A stretch of 64,000 nt of DNA from assembly GCF_002836515.1 (NCBI RefSeq), contig NZ_PJBC01000065.1, positions 434,001 through 498,000 of the forward strand, given 5' to 3'. A model generated the notes under the pieces. It saw only the letters and a list, made by a program, of their open reading frames with translations, did not search any database and was not told where the DNA came from. The stretch is from Pseudomonas sp. Choline-02u-1. GTDB taxonomy: Bacteria; Pseudomonadota; Gammaproteobacteria; Pseudomonadales; Pseudomonadaceae. Below are positions 53,888 through 61,770 of the stretch, piece after piece. How positions within the stretch are numbered: position 1 is the stretch's first letter; each line of letters starts with the position of its first letter. A program made the position numbers and the translations under genes.

Positions 53888-54310
53888 CTATCCTCGTCTG
53901 TAAAGTTCCTTGAAGAAGCCATACTCACGGCACTCGGAGCTGTTAGGCTGGTAATACCGACGACCGCCTTGAACGGTGTAACACCTGTACAAACGATCCT
54001 CGCTTTCATGAATGACCTCCAGATGCTCCATCGCCCACCCGCTACTACCGTTCATCCACCCGGGAGTAACAATCTGAAGGGATAACTCAACGGCACCATT
54101 CAGGGTTAAACGCGTGAACTGCTCCAGCCCACGCATGTCCTCCAGAAAGAAGACCTCCACACACGTGTCCTCTCCCCGCTCCCTCGTCACCGTGATGTGA
54201 ATCCATGGCGATGACAGCCGTTGCTCCACGAAATGCCAAGCCTGCTGATCCTCAGCCAGCCAGGCGAAGGAGCGATCCACCTCTGCCCATCGGTTGGTGA
54301 TAAACATCAT
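53888..54310 (-). CDS. unknown protein, 140 aa, divergent from an XRE regulator
   Basis: A soluble protein with no recognised domain (FITNRWAEVDRSFAWLAEDQQAWHFVEQRLSSPWIHITVTRERG...). It is rich in Trp and aromatic residues and has no signal peptide. GAGGGGG precedes the ATG strongly, so it is very likely translated. Its start faces the XRE gene across an operator. It could be the effector of a regulated pair, but no toxin or antitoxin family was recognised. Confidence 0.7.
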   Translation of the reverse strand: MMFITNRWAEVDRSFAWLAEDQQAWHFVEQRLSSPWIHITVTRERGEDTCVEVFFLEDMRGLEQFTRLTLNGAVELSLQIVTPGWMNGSSGWAMEHLEVIHESEDRLYRCYTVQGGRRYYQPNSSECREYGFFKELYRRG

Positions 54311-54324
54311 GACCCCCTCTCAAA

Positions 54325-54357
54325 TGAACAGCATACATTGTAGTCATATACTGTTCA
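54325..54357. promoter_or_regulatory. 33-bp symmetrical operator between the 140-aa gene and the XRE gene
   Basis: The arms TGAACAGCATA (54325-54335) and TATACTGTTCA (54347-54357) match in 10 of 11 positions. They sit in the 83-bp gap between the divergent genes. A homodimeric XRE repressor encoded just to the right is the natural ligand (inference). Confidence 0.65.
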
Positions 54358-54393
54358 CGGGTGCCTCATCTTTCCTTTTGCGGAAGATGCAAA

Positions 54394-54714
54394 GTGGAAT
54401 TGAGACAGGCATTCGGTCGGGTTCTGAAGTGGATGCGAGTCCAGCAAAAGCTGACCCAAGAAGACTTCGCGACGGTGAGCAGTCGTACCTACATCAGCAC
54501 GCTGGAAAGGGGACGATACGTCCCGACCATCGAGAAACTGGACACCATCGCACCAGTGCTGGGAGTTCATCCGATCACATTACTGGTTGGGAGCTATGCC
54601 CTCAAAGAGAACCGAGCAGTGGCAGAGTTACTCGCTCAAATCACTCAAGAAGCTGAACGCATGGACCTTGCAACGGCCTTCCCGGACTCAAGCAAAACCT
54701 CACACCAGAGCTGA
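54394..54714 (+). CDS. XRE family transcriptional regulator
   Basis: A 106-aa protein with an HTH (RQAFGRVLKWMRVQQKLTQEDFATVSSRTYISTLERGRYVPTIEKLDTIAPVLGVHPITLL) and a helical tail. GTG 54394 is preferred: GGAAG lies 8 bp upstream and it leaves the operator free. GTG 54361 would add 11 residues and overlap the promoter. It may repress the 140-aa gene and itself. Confidence 0.8.
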   Translation: MELRQAFGRVLKWMRVQQKLTQEDFATVSSRTYISTLERGRYVPTIEKLDTIAPVLGVHPITLLVGSYALKENRAVAELLAQITQEAERMDLATAFPDSSKTSHQS

Positions 54715-54863
54715 TCACCACCTGCTAATGCCGCGAAGCGATTGCCCAAGCGCCAATGGGGGGACTGGATTTTGCTCTATTGCAGGGCTGTTTAGGCCAC
54801 AAGATACTTAGCACGCTTTCTGTCTAGCCTGATAAAATCTCAGGCCACTTCTTGGAGAATCTC

Positions 54864-55223
54864 ATGTCCCGTCTCGCTGAATTTCGCCTTCTCGAACAAC
54901 AGCTCGCCGCGCAGCTCGCCGAACTGGAAGCACTGAAGAATGATTCCGCCCTGAAGCAGGAAATGGAATTCGAAACGAAGCTCCGCAACCTGCTCAACGA
55001 TTACGGCTACAGCCTGCGTCACGTGATCCAGATCATTGATCCGCAGCCCGTAGATTCCGGATCTATTGCACAAAAACCTGCACGGAAACCACGAGTAGTG
55101 AAAACCTACAAGAACCCGCATAGCGGAGAAGTCGTTGAGACGAAGGGGGGCAATCAGCGCACTCTGAAGGCCTGGAAGGCAGAGTACGGTGCCGAGGTGG
55201 TTGAGTCCTGGTTAGCCAACTGA
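54864..55223 (+). CDS. MvaT/TurA-type H-NS-like xenogeneic silencer
   Basis: A 119-aa protein. An N-terminal coiled coil (AEFRLLEQQLAAQLAELEALKNDSALKQEMEFETKLRNLLNDYGYSLRHVIQIIDP) is followed by the DNA-binding end VKTYKNPHSGEVVETKGGNQRTLKAWKAEYGAEVVESWL, which is the MvaT signature. Such proteins bind AT-rich DNA and silence acquired genes. An island copy could silence the island itself or interfere with the chromosomal MvaT by mixed oligomers. ATG 54864 has GGAGAA 5 bp upstream. A hairpin follows. Confidence 0.88.
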   Translation: MSRLAEFRLLEQQLAAQLAELEALKNDSALKQEMEFETKLRNLLNDYGYSLRHVIQIIDPQPVDSGSIAQKPARKPRVVKTYKNPHSGEVVETKGGNQRTLKAWKAEYGAEVVESWLAN

Positions 55224-55261
55224 CTGTGCTGTAGTCGACCTGTGGCAGGAGCATAAACGTG

Positions 55262-55311
55262 AATCGTCGCCAAATGCGAATTCCCATTCTGGGGCGCGAC
55301 GATTTTTTTGG
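55262..55311 (+). terminator. terminator after the MvaT-like gene
   Basis: The stem AATCGTCGC / GCGACGATT with a roughly 28-nt loop is followed by TTTTTTT. It lies 39 bp beyond the stop codon. Confidence 0.7.
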
Positions 55312-55378
55312 TAGGTGGTAATGACACACCATTTATGCGCATTAAATAGAGGTCCACTTCAGAAACGGACGCTCCAAA

Positions 55379-55534
55379 ATGCGCAATGCTCTCGTCACAA
55401 TCTCAGTAAACACCCTCGCAAGCATCCTGGCTGGTCTCATGCTCCACTGGATCACCCCCCCTCCTACTGCCGAAGCCATTCGATCCGGGATCGCGACGCC
55501 TGTCTCACCGTCTAAGTCGGTTACCGAGCCTTGA
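55379..55534 (+). CDS. possible small membrane protein, 51 aa
   Basis: A short frame MRNALVTISVNTLASILAGLMLHWITPPP... has one hydrophobic segment (residues 4-24) and a polar tail. The ribosome site is weak (GGAC 10 bp upstream). It may be a real small membrane protein or chance. Confidence 0.3.
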   Translation: MRNALVTISVNTLASILAGLMLHWITPPPTAEAIRSGIATPVSPSKSVTEP

Positions 55535-55649
55535 CATCTGCACCTCCGAATCATGTGGCCGGCTTACCCAGTGGATGCCTCAAAAAAGCAGAACTTGGGG
55601 ACCAGTTCGCGCCCCGCCCGAAGCGCATGAAGTGATGTTCCGTTTTTAG

Positions 55650-55884
55650 ACCAAGCGAGAGCACGCCAGGCTTACAAGTCAGTTGCATGATCAGCTGAAC
55701 GAATTGCTGGAGCATTTCGTAAACCTCAACGAGGGGCTGTACTTCGGGGGCGGATGTCACGGTATTGCAGAATTTCACTATGCTCGATGCGGAGGATGAA
55801 GACTTCGTGCATTACAGCCTGCACGACTGGTTCAGTTTTGGAGACGCCATAGAAGACGACGATTTGCTGATTGAGCGGCCTTGA
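55650..55884 (+). pseudogene. decayed coding sequence
   Basis: Two plus-strand frames each look protein-like: one reads LNELLEHFVNLNEGLYFGG up to about 55800, then another continues AEDEDFVHYSLHDWFSFGDAIEDDDLLIE to the stop at 55882. Their order suggests one frameshifted gene without a start codon. I do not recognise the parent. The rest of 55535-56179 shows no convincing gene. Confidence 0.3.
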
Positions 55885-56179
55885 TCGACGGTGCTGGGCC
55901 ATAGCTGACGGCTGGTCTGCCTACCAACTGATCCGTTCCGTGGCAGGTGTTATTTTCTCTACAAGAATAGCCTCCACGCCTCGGGCGGGTCCCAGACCTG
56001 CACTGCGCACCAGGGGGTTAGTTGTTTCTGGGGCTCACAGACTCCTTACGGGGTAATCCCATGCTTCTGGCAAGGCCTGCCACCGGAGGGTGACCACCTA
56101 AGGGGCAGATAGGCCTTCCTGCTACCGAACTTCGCTGGGTACGATCAATAAACCCTCTATTGATACGGTTTTGGCAAAG

Positions 56180-57100
56180 ATGGATGTGTACAAGCTCCGC
56201 ATTGAAGACACTGAAAGCAAAACCATAGACAAGGATCGGTTCGAGTCTGAGACCTTCCGCAGGGAGCCGTGGTATCAGCCCGGAAGCGCGGGCAAGCTGG
56301 CTCAGTTCGCGGTGTGCCCGGCATGCGACAACCCTGTCCAGCTGGTAGGGCTGTATGAGTTACCCCCAAACGTAAAAAATCCCTTCGGAAAGCACGCGAC
56401 GAAGAGCATTCGCGGTATCGCTCCATTTGATGGAGAGGCCCGTAACGATTGCCCATACTTCCAGCCCCGTCAGCACAAGAAGACCGACCGAAAAACCGGT
56501 TTTGACGGCGTACCGCGGAAGATTCTCAGGCTTTTGATAGAACAGTTTGACCGCGTGGTTTACATCCTGGAGAAGGAAACCCAGGTGGTGCTCTCGGAGA
56601 AAGCCTTGCGAGGCATGCTGCAGCGTTACAAAGGGGAGCGCGGCTACCTCTATACCGGTGCGACGCTACGCAACGTGCCATGGATCTTCGCCTATATGTC
56701 GGACGCCACTCGGCTCTTTGGCCAGAAGATAGGTGGGAATGCTGAGCTTGTGAAAGCGATAGAGTCTCAAGTGCCAGGGGCGGAAATCAGCACCAAAGGC
56801 CGGCTGGAGGCGAAGAGCCTTCCTGGGATGAAAGGCCCCTACTTCGATCTCAAGATGAGTTTCATCCGCCACCGGATCTCTAAGGATAACGAGGAATCCG
56901 GCCTGGTTGAGAGCATGGAGTTTGTAGTGTCCCAGCTTCGCAAAGGTGAGCTTGAGCACATTCACAAGCAGGTGCTCAAATTCGATCCGGCTTGGTTCGA
57001 GAGCCTCATCCGAATGCCTGTTGATCATCCCTATCGCAGGATGGACCGAGTGGATATGGCCCGTGAAGAGCTAGGCGATTTGCTGGTGTCGAACGGGTAG
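56180..57100 (+). CDS. unknown island protein with Cys/His cluster, 306 aa
   Basis: A soluble protein with Cys46 and Cys49 (CPACDNPVQ), His72 and Cys91 (RNDCPYF) near its N-terminus, spaced like a zinc site, followed by a mostly helical and basic body (LRGMLQRYKGERGYLYTG, IHKQVLKFDPAWFESLIRMPVDHPY). No family recognised. ATG 56180 and TTG 56171 are both possible starts; no ribosome site is visible. A long hairpin follows the stop. Confidence 0.7.
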   Translation: MDVYKLRIEDTESKTIDKDRFESETFRREPWYQPGSAGKLAQFAVCPACDNPVQLVGLYELPPNVKNPFGKHATKSIRGIAPFDGEARNDCPYFQPRQHKKTDRKTGFDGVPRKILRLLIEQFDRVVYILEKETQVVLSEKALRGMLQRYKGERGYLYTGATLRNVPWIFAYMSDATRLFGQKIGGNAELVKAIESQVPGAEISTKGRLEAKSLPGMKGPYFDLKMSFIRHRISKDNEESGLVESMEFVVSQLRKGELEHIHKQVLKFDPAWFESLIRMPVDHPYRRMDRVDMAREELGDLLVSNG

Positions 57101-57113
57101 AGGTGAGCATCGT

Positions 57114-57172
57114 GTAAACCTATTTTTTTACCTGTTAACTACAGTGGTTAACAGGTAAAAAAACTGGTTTAC
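57114..57172. terminator. 59-bp near-perfect hairpin between convergent genes
   Basis: Arms of 26 bp (57114-57139 and 57147-57172) pair at 24 positions around a 7-base loop (TACAGTG). They include TTTTTTTACCTGTTAAC and its complement. T-runs on both strands make it a bidirectional terminator for the 306-aa gene and the CocE-like gene, but it is longer than a terminator needs to be. Confidence 0.75.
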
Positions 57173-57230
57173 AGGGACAGCGCTCGGCAGCTGTCCAGAA
57201 CTGCTGCCAAGCGATAGCTCTATACCGCTA

Positions 57231-59060
57231 TCAGCTACCAGCTGGTGCTTGGACGACCGTTAGCTGAATCCTGGAGGGCCGCTTAGCCCCCATATGTACG
57301 GTATTTCGAGCAGTCCTTTTTTTGTTCGCGCAGCCTTCCGGCTCACCGCTGTTGGGGTTTACGTCGAACCGTGGGAAATTGCTGCCGGCAATCTCAAGGC
57401 GCAAGCTGTGACCGCGCTTGAACAGGTTGCAGGTTGCAAACGGTTCGATCTGCACCTTGAAACATTCCCCAGGTACCGTCGGCTTCGGATCGTTCCAGCT
57501 GTCCCGGTATCGGCAACGAATGATGCCGTCTGTAATGTTCATGGCATACCCCTCTGGGAAGTCATCGCTTGGCGGATAGACGTCGACCACCTTAGCGGTA
57601 AAGTCAGTGTCTAAGCCGTCGGTCTCGACCCACAGCTGGATCGTTACCGGACCGGCGACAGCAAGGTCAGCTTCAAGCGGCTCAGTTTCGAAACACAGCA
57701 CATCGCTGCGCTGGCAGATGGCACTGCCATCTCCGCGCGCGCCGAAGAAGCGTGGTGTTTCTCGCTGATCAAACGCTCCGCCTTCGAAGACAGGAGCGCC
57801 GGAAGTCAGCGCGCCGCCGATGGTCGGTACTGGATTAGATGGATCGGCGAGGAAGTGGCAAGCAGCATCGGTTGCCGCTGGCCCCCCTTTGCTCAACTGA
57901 CCGTCAGGATGAAGATAAAGATCCAACCGCTGGCTGCCAGGTAATGGCCACTGCTGTGCATCAAGCCACTGACCACCATGATCTATTCGCGTGTCCTGAA
58001 GCTTGCGACCACTACCACCGCCCATCATGAATACCTGCACCTGTTGGGCTGGTGCAGTGATCTGTAGCTGCAGATGGTTTACAAACCACTCAATACGACA
58101 GGACAGCCAATCCTGCGCCACTTGCCCATCGAAAGCGGCGGCTGGGCCAAACTCGGCATCGCCGCTGTGGCTAATGTTGCGGTCGCCATGCAGCCAAGGG
58201 CCCATCACGAGTCGTTGTGGTGCCTTACCGTTCGCGACGAAGGCAGCAAAGTTATCCAGGGTTGAGCTGACATAGGCGTCATACCAGCTCGACATGTGCA
58301 GCACCGGAATATCGGGAATGTTGCTGCGATAGTGATCGGCGCAAATGCCCAACTGTTGCCAATAGGCATCGAAACAGCCGCGGCCCCATTGGTCGAACAG
58401 GTAGTCCTCATACGCTGGCGCATGACGCAGCGGTGAAAATCCTGGACGCCACGGCATATGGGCGAACCAATGCCGGATGTCTTCCTGCTCCAATGCTTCG
58501 CGCAATAGTGGATCGGCTTTGGCTGCCGGACTTTCCTTGGCCTGCTTGTATGCCCATGTGGCCTGTTTGAGCTCGAATGCGCCTCCTTGGCGGATGCCAC
58601 ATTGATAAGCGTTGGCGAAGCCTCCAGAGTCCAGCACCATCGTCTTCAGCCCTGGAGGATTTAAGCAGGCCATAGCGAGCTGAGTATGGGCTGCATAAGA
58701 AAGACCCATGCTTCCGACCTTCCCATTGCACCAAGGCTGCTCGACCAACCAGGCCAAAGTGTCGTAGCCGTCTTCTGCTTCGTTGACGTACTTGATGAAT
58801 TCGCCTTCGGAGGCGTAGCGACCGCGGCAGTCCTGAAACACAGTGACGAAGCCATGTTCGGCAAAGGCTTGGGCCATCTCTTCACGCCCTAAGTGATGAC
58901 CATTCAGGCATTTCTCCGAGCGTGAGGGCTTGCTCTTGTCGTATGGAGTGCGTTCGATCACCACTGGCCACACGCCGGTACTTTCATCAGGCAGGTAGAC
59001 ATCGGTGGCCAACCGAACGCCATCGCGCATCGGGACCATCAGGTTTCTGAGGATTTGCAT
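57231..59060 (-). CDS. CocE/NonD family alpha/beta hydrolase
   Basis: A 609-aa X-Pro dipeptidyl-peptidase S15-type hydrolase. The nucleophile is Ser in GSMGLSYAAHTQ, the acid Asp in SSWYDAYVSS and the base His in MGPWLHGDRN; the C-terminal jelly-roll domain (residues 350-609) is complete. The family splits esters or amides such as cocaine, acyl-amino acids or beta-lactam side chains; the substrate here is unknown. It has no signal peptide, so it is cytoplasmic. GTG 59069 is a possible alternative start. It lies 45 bp after the permease gene in the same direction. Confidence 0.88.
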   Translation of the reverse strand: MQILRNLMVPMRDGVRLATDVYLPDESTGVWPVVIERTPYDKSKPSRSEKCLNGHHLGREEMAQAFAEHGFVTVFQDCRGRYASEGEFIKYVNEAEDGYDTLAWLVEQPWCNGKVGSMGLSYAAHTQLAMACLNPPGLKTMVLDSGGFANAYQCGIRQGGAFELKQATWAYKQAKESPAAKADPLLREALEQEDIRHWFAHMPWRPGFSPLRHAPAYEDYLFDQWGRGCFDAYWQQLGICADHYRSNIPDIPVLHMSSWYDAYVSSTLDNFAAFVANGKAPQRLVMGPWLHGDRNISHSGDAEFGPAAAFDGQVAQDWLSCRIEWFVNHLQLQITAPAQQVQVFMMGGGSGRKLQDTRIDHGGQWLDAQQWPLPGSQRLDLYLHPDGQLSKGGPAATDAACHFLADPSNPVPTIGGALTSGAPVFEGGAFDQRETPRFFGARGDGSAICQRSDVLCFETEPLEADLAVAGPVTIQLWVETDGLDTDFTAKVVDVYPPSDDFPEGYAMNITDGIIRCRYRDSWNDPKPTVPGECFKVQIEPFATCNLFKRGHSLRLEIAGSNFPRFDVNPNSGEPEGCANKKRTARNTVHMGAKRPSRIQLTVVQAPAGS

Positions 59061-59104
59061 GTTTGACACTCAAAGCAGTAGGGCCGCATACGCGGCCCGA
59101 GATT

Positions 59105-60544
59105 TCAGTAGCCGGTCAGAACGGCAATGGAGAGGAGGCACATGGCGATGGCCGCGAATACCAGGCACAACGGCCAGATGAATCGCGCCCATTGACCCCA
59201 TCCGACTTGAGCGGTCGCAAGCAGCACTAGTAGGCCACTTGAGGTAGGAGTGATCAGGTTTGTTAGACCATTGCCCAGCAAAAAGGCATACACAGTGGTC
59301 TGAGCGCTCACACCTGACAATTGCCCCAACGGTCCGAAGATTGGCATGGTCACTGCTGCTTGCCCCGACGTGGACGGGATCAGGACATCCAGCCCGAGTT
59401 GTGCGAAGAACATGCCGTACGCCGAAACTAGAGGGCCGTGATCGCTGACCAGGTTGGAAAGGTTGTTGACGATAGTGTCGAGCACCTGGCCAGTGCTGAG
59501 GATGATCTCCACCGCAGTGGCGAGACCGATCAGCACGCCGGCCATTAGCACCTTCTTCATTCCGTCGACGAATGCGCCGGCAGCCTCGCTGGCACCGATG
59601 CCAGCCACCACACTGAACACCATGCTCATCGCCAAGTAGTACGCAGACAACTCTGGGTACTTCCAGTGCCAGCGATTGGAGGCATAAACCAGGAAGGCGA
59701 CGCCCGCTCCCAGCAGTAGAAGGTTGAGACTGTGGCGTGGCGCTAGCGGTGTGCGCTTAAAAGTAAACTCAGCACTGGCGTCGTAACCCAGTCGGCGTAC
59801 AGTCATTAACACGAAGCCAATGCCGACCAGCAGAAACACCAAGTAGGCTGCCACACGCATATTCAGCCCGCTGAACATTGGAACGCCCACTAGCGGCTGG
59901 GCAACCGCCAATGCCACGGGGTTGGTAATCGAACCCAGATAGCCGATTTTCACCGAGATCACCACGATCGCCAGACCAACAATGTTGGGCAGCCCCAGGC
60001 GATTGGCCATCGCTACCATTAGCGGGACGATCAGGATGAACTCTTTGGCCAGTCCCATGAACGTGCTACCGGCCGAGAACACCAGCATCAAGCAGGGTAC
60101 CAGCACGTAGATGTTGCCCCGGGTAAGGCCAAGTATCCGCTCAAGACCAGCATCGATTGCCCCGGCCTTGTTCAGCACGCCAAACATTCCGCCGATGAAC
60201 AAAACCATGAAGATCAGGCCGGCTCGCTTCTCGATGCCCTGTGGAATGGCCATGAAAGCCTCAACCAAGGAGACCGGACGTGCAGCAGAATCGGTTGTGG
60301 CACGCGGCTCTGTGGAAAATAGCTGGCTTAGAGAGGCGTCCTTTTCCAAGGTCTGGTACGAACCGGGGACAACAGCGATGTCTTTGCGCTGGAACTGGCC
60401 TGAATCGACGAAGTAGGTGAAGGCCAGAGCCATGAAAACAATGCTCAACAGGATCAACGCAGGATTGAGCTGCTTGGCCGGGCGAGGGATGTCTGCTTTT
60501 CCAGCAGGCGCGGCTTGCGCCGCCGGTGCATGAGGTAGGTTCAT
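59105..60544 (-). CDS. YfcC family membrane transporter
   Basis: A 479-aa permease with about 12 membrane helices and a short charged N-terminus. The motifs LIFMVLFIGGMFGVLNKAGAIDAGLERI, SAGSTFMGLAKEFILIVPL and DVLIPSTSGQAAVTMPIFGPL fit YfcC of the AbgT/DcuC group, thought to move amino acids, peptides or dicarboxylates. It precedes the CocE-like gene in one unit, so it likely brings in the hydrolase's substrate or exports its product. A LysR-type operator lies in its promoter. Confidence 0.85.
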   Translation of the reverse strand: MNLPHAPAAQAAPAGKADIPRPAKQLNPALILLSIVFMALAFTYFVDSGQFQRKDIAVVPGSYQTLEKDASLSQLFSTEPRATTDSAARPVSLVEAFMAIPQGIEKRAGLIFMVLFIGGMFGVLNKAGAIDAGLERILGLTRGNIYVLVPCLMLVFSAGSTFMGLAKEFILIVPLMVAMANRLGLPNIVGLAIVVISVKIGYLGSITNPVALAVAQPLVGVPMFSGLNMRVAAYLVFLLVGIGFVLMTVRRLGYDASAEFTFKRTPLAPRHSLNLLLLGAGVAFLVYASNRWHWKYPELSAYYLAMSMVFSVVAGIGASEAAGAFVDGMKKVLMAGVLIGLATAVEIILSTGQVLDTIVNNLSNLVSDHGPLVSAYGMFFAQLGLDVLIPSTSGQAAVTMPIFGPLGQLSGVSAQTTVYAFLLGNGLTNLITPTSSGLLVLLATAQVGWGQWARFIWPLCLVFAAIAMCLLSIAVLTGY

Positions 60545-60617
60545 GGTGCGCGATCTCGATTATTGTTTTGTAGGGGCCCAGGGCTACAGGGCGCACACTA
60601 GTTCAATCGGATGCAGT

Positions 60618-60636
60618 CACTCAACGTTATGAGTAA
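60618..60636. promoter_or_regulatory. LysR-type operator upstream of the YfcC-CocE unit
   Basis: The palindrome ACTCA-ACGTTA-TGAGT (60619-60634) lies 75 bp before the permease start. On the minus strand it reads TTACTCATAACGTTGAGT, and its first 15 bp recur at 61617-61631. Confidence 0.6.
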
Positions 60637-60656
60637 ATCGGGTTGGGCTATGCAAT

Positions 60657-61568
60657 TTATTGCGTTGGCGTAGAACCATTCACCTCTGTGAGCCTGTTAC
60701 GCATGTGCTCCGCGAAACTCTCAACCAGCAAAGAGCGTGGCTGGTCTTTGCGGAAAATCAGGCCAAAACGATAGCAAAGCGCAGGTCTCAGCGGCTTGGC
60801 GATCAAAGGAAGGCCACCAAACTCTTTGGCCAAAAGACCATTGATAATTGAGACCCCCATACCCTCTGCAACGAATGCGCAAGCAGCACTGACCGAGTGG
60901 ACCTCTACGCGAACTTGAGGGGTAATTTCAGCCTCTCGGAAACGCAGGTCGAGTTCAGATCGAAGGCTCCTTTGCCGCCCCAGAAGCACGAGGGGTTCAT
61001 ACCGCAATGCTTCGAGACTGACCTCCGATAGCTCCGCCAGTGGATGGCTTTGGTGCATGACGCACATCCCTTCGGTCTCCAGTACCGGTAGCACTTCAAA
61101 ATGCTGAAGTTCCGTAGGCAAACGCACGAAAGCGAAGTCAGCGCTTTTGTCGAGTACGGCCCTTTCCAGCGCATCGTATCCGCCGGTGATGACCTCTACG
61201 ACGACGTCCTCACGGCCCTGCATGAATTCGGCAACGATCCTCGGTAGCAAGTGTTGAGACATGCTGGTCGGTACTGCAACCTTGAGCAGACTCCGGCGCG
61301 AATGACCCAGTCTCAGCTCATCTGCCATGCGTTGTACGCGCTGGAGGTTGTCTACGAGCTCCGCCACCTGTCCAAGGAGTTCTTCCGCCTCAGGAGTCGC
61401 CATCAATCTGCCCTTACGTCGAAGGAAGAGCGCGAGGCCTAAGTGATCTTCGAGCTGAGTTAACAAGCGGCTGACGGCCGATTGGGACAAGCCCATACGG
61501 GTAGCAGCTCCGATGGTAGAGCCCGTTGTCATGATGGCTTGAAAAGCTTCGAGTTGTTTGAGGTTCAC
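60657..61568 (-). CDS. LysR family regulator of the cargo genes
   Basis: A 303-aa regulator with an N-terminal HTH (LKQLEAFQAIMTTGSTIGAATRMGLSQSAVSRLLTQLEDHLGLALFLRRKGRLMATPEAEELL) and an effector domain (PTSMSQHLLPRIVAEFMQGREDVVVEVITGGYDALERAVL). It lies between the permease gene and the divergent OprD porin gene. The same 15-bp motif in both flanking promoters makes it the likely regulator of both. The inducer is unknown. Confidence 0.88.
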   Translation of the reverse strand: MNLKQLEAFQAIMTTGSTIGAATRMGLSQSAVSRLLTQLEDHLGLALFLRRKGRLMATPEAEELLGQVAELVDNLQRVQRMADELRLGHSRRSLLKVAVPTSMSQHLLPRIVAEFMQGREDVVVEVITGGYDALERAVLDKSADFAFVRLPTELQHFEVLPVLETEGMCVMHQSHPLAELSEVSLEALRYEPLVLLGRQRSLRSELDLRFREAEITPQVRVEVHSVSAACAFVAEGMGVSIINGLLAKEFGGLPLIAKPLRPALCYRFGLIFRKDQPRSLLVESFAEHMRNRLTEVNGSTPTQ

Positions 61569-61616
61569 AAGATACTCCGAGGTTTCTTACCAACTAAACG
61601 CATAGCCTCATGCGTA

Positions 61617-61631
61617 TTACTCATAACGTTG
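61617..61631. promoter_or_regulatory. LysR-type operator half in the lysR/oprD gap
   Basis: TTACTCATAACGTTG is identical to the minus-strand sequence at 60622-60636, but the right half (TTG instead of AGT) is imperfect here. It is 49 bp upstream of the LysR start and about 140 bp before the porin start. Confidence 0.55.
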
Positions 61632-61770
61632 TTGCCGATTCCACGACGGGTTAGTGTCCGCCGCATGAGTGAATCCCGTCCAGCATGACGCTGCGTAATC
61701 TGCGATGGATAGTACTGGGTCGCTCCATTTTGATGCTGCCAAAAATCACAATACACAGCAGAGATTTCCG

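Noticed and set aside
53888..54714. Named toxin-antitoxin system
   Set aside because: Neither protein shows motifs of a known toxin family, and the pair is divergent rather than an overlapping operon; only a regulated pair can be claimed.
55871..56056. 61-codon frame in the degraded region
   Set aside because: It has no ribosome site and no protein-like character (many R, S, A), and lies beside frameshifted remnants.
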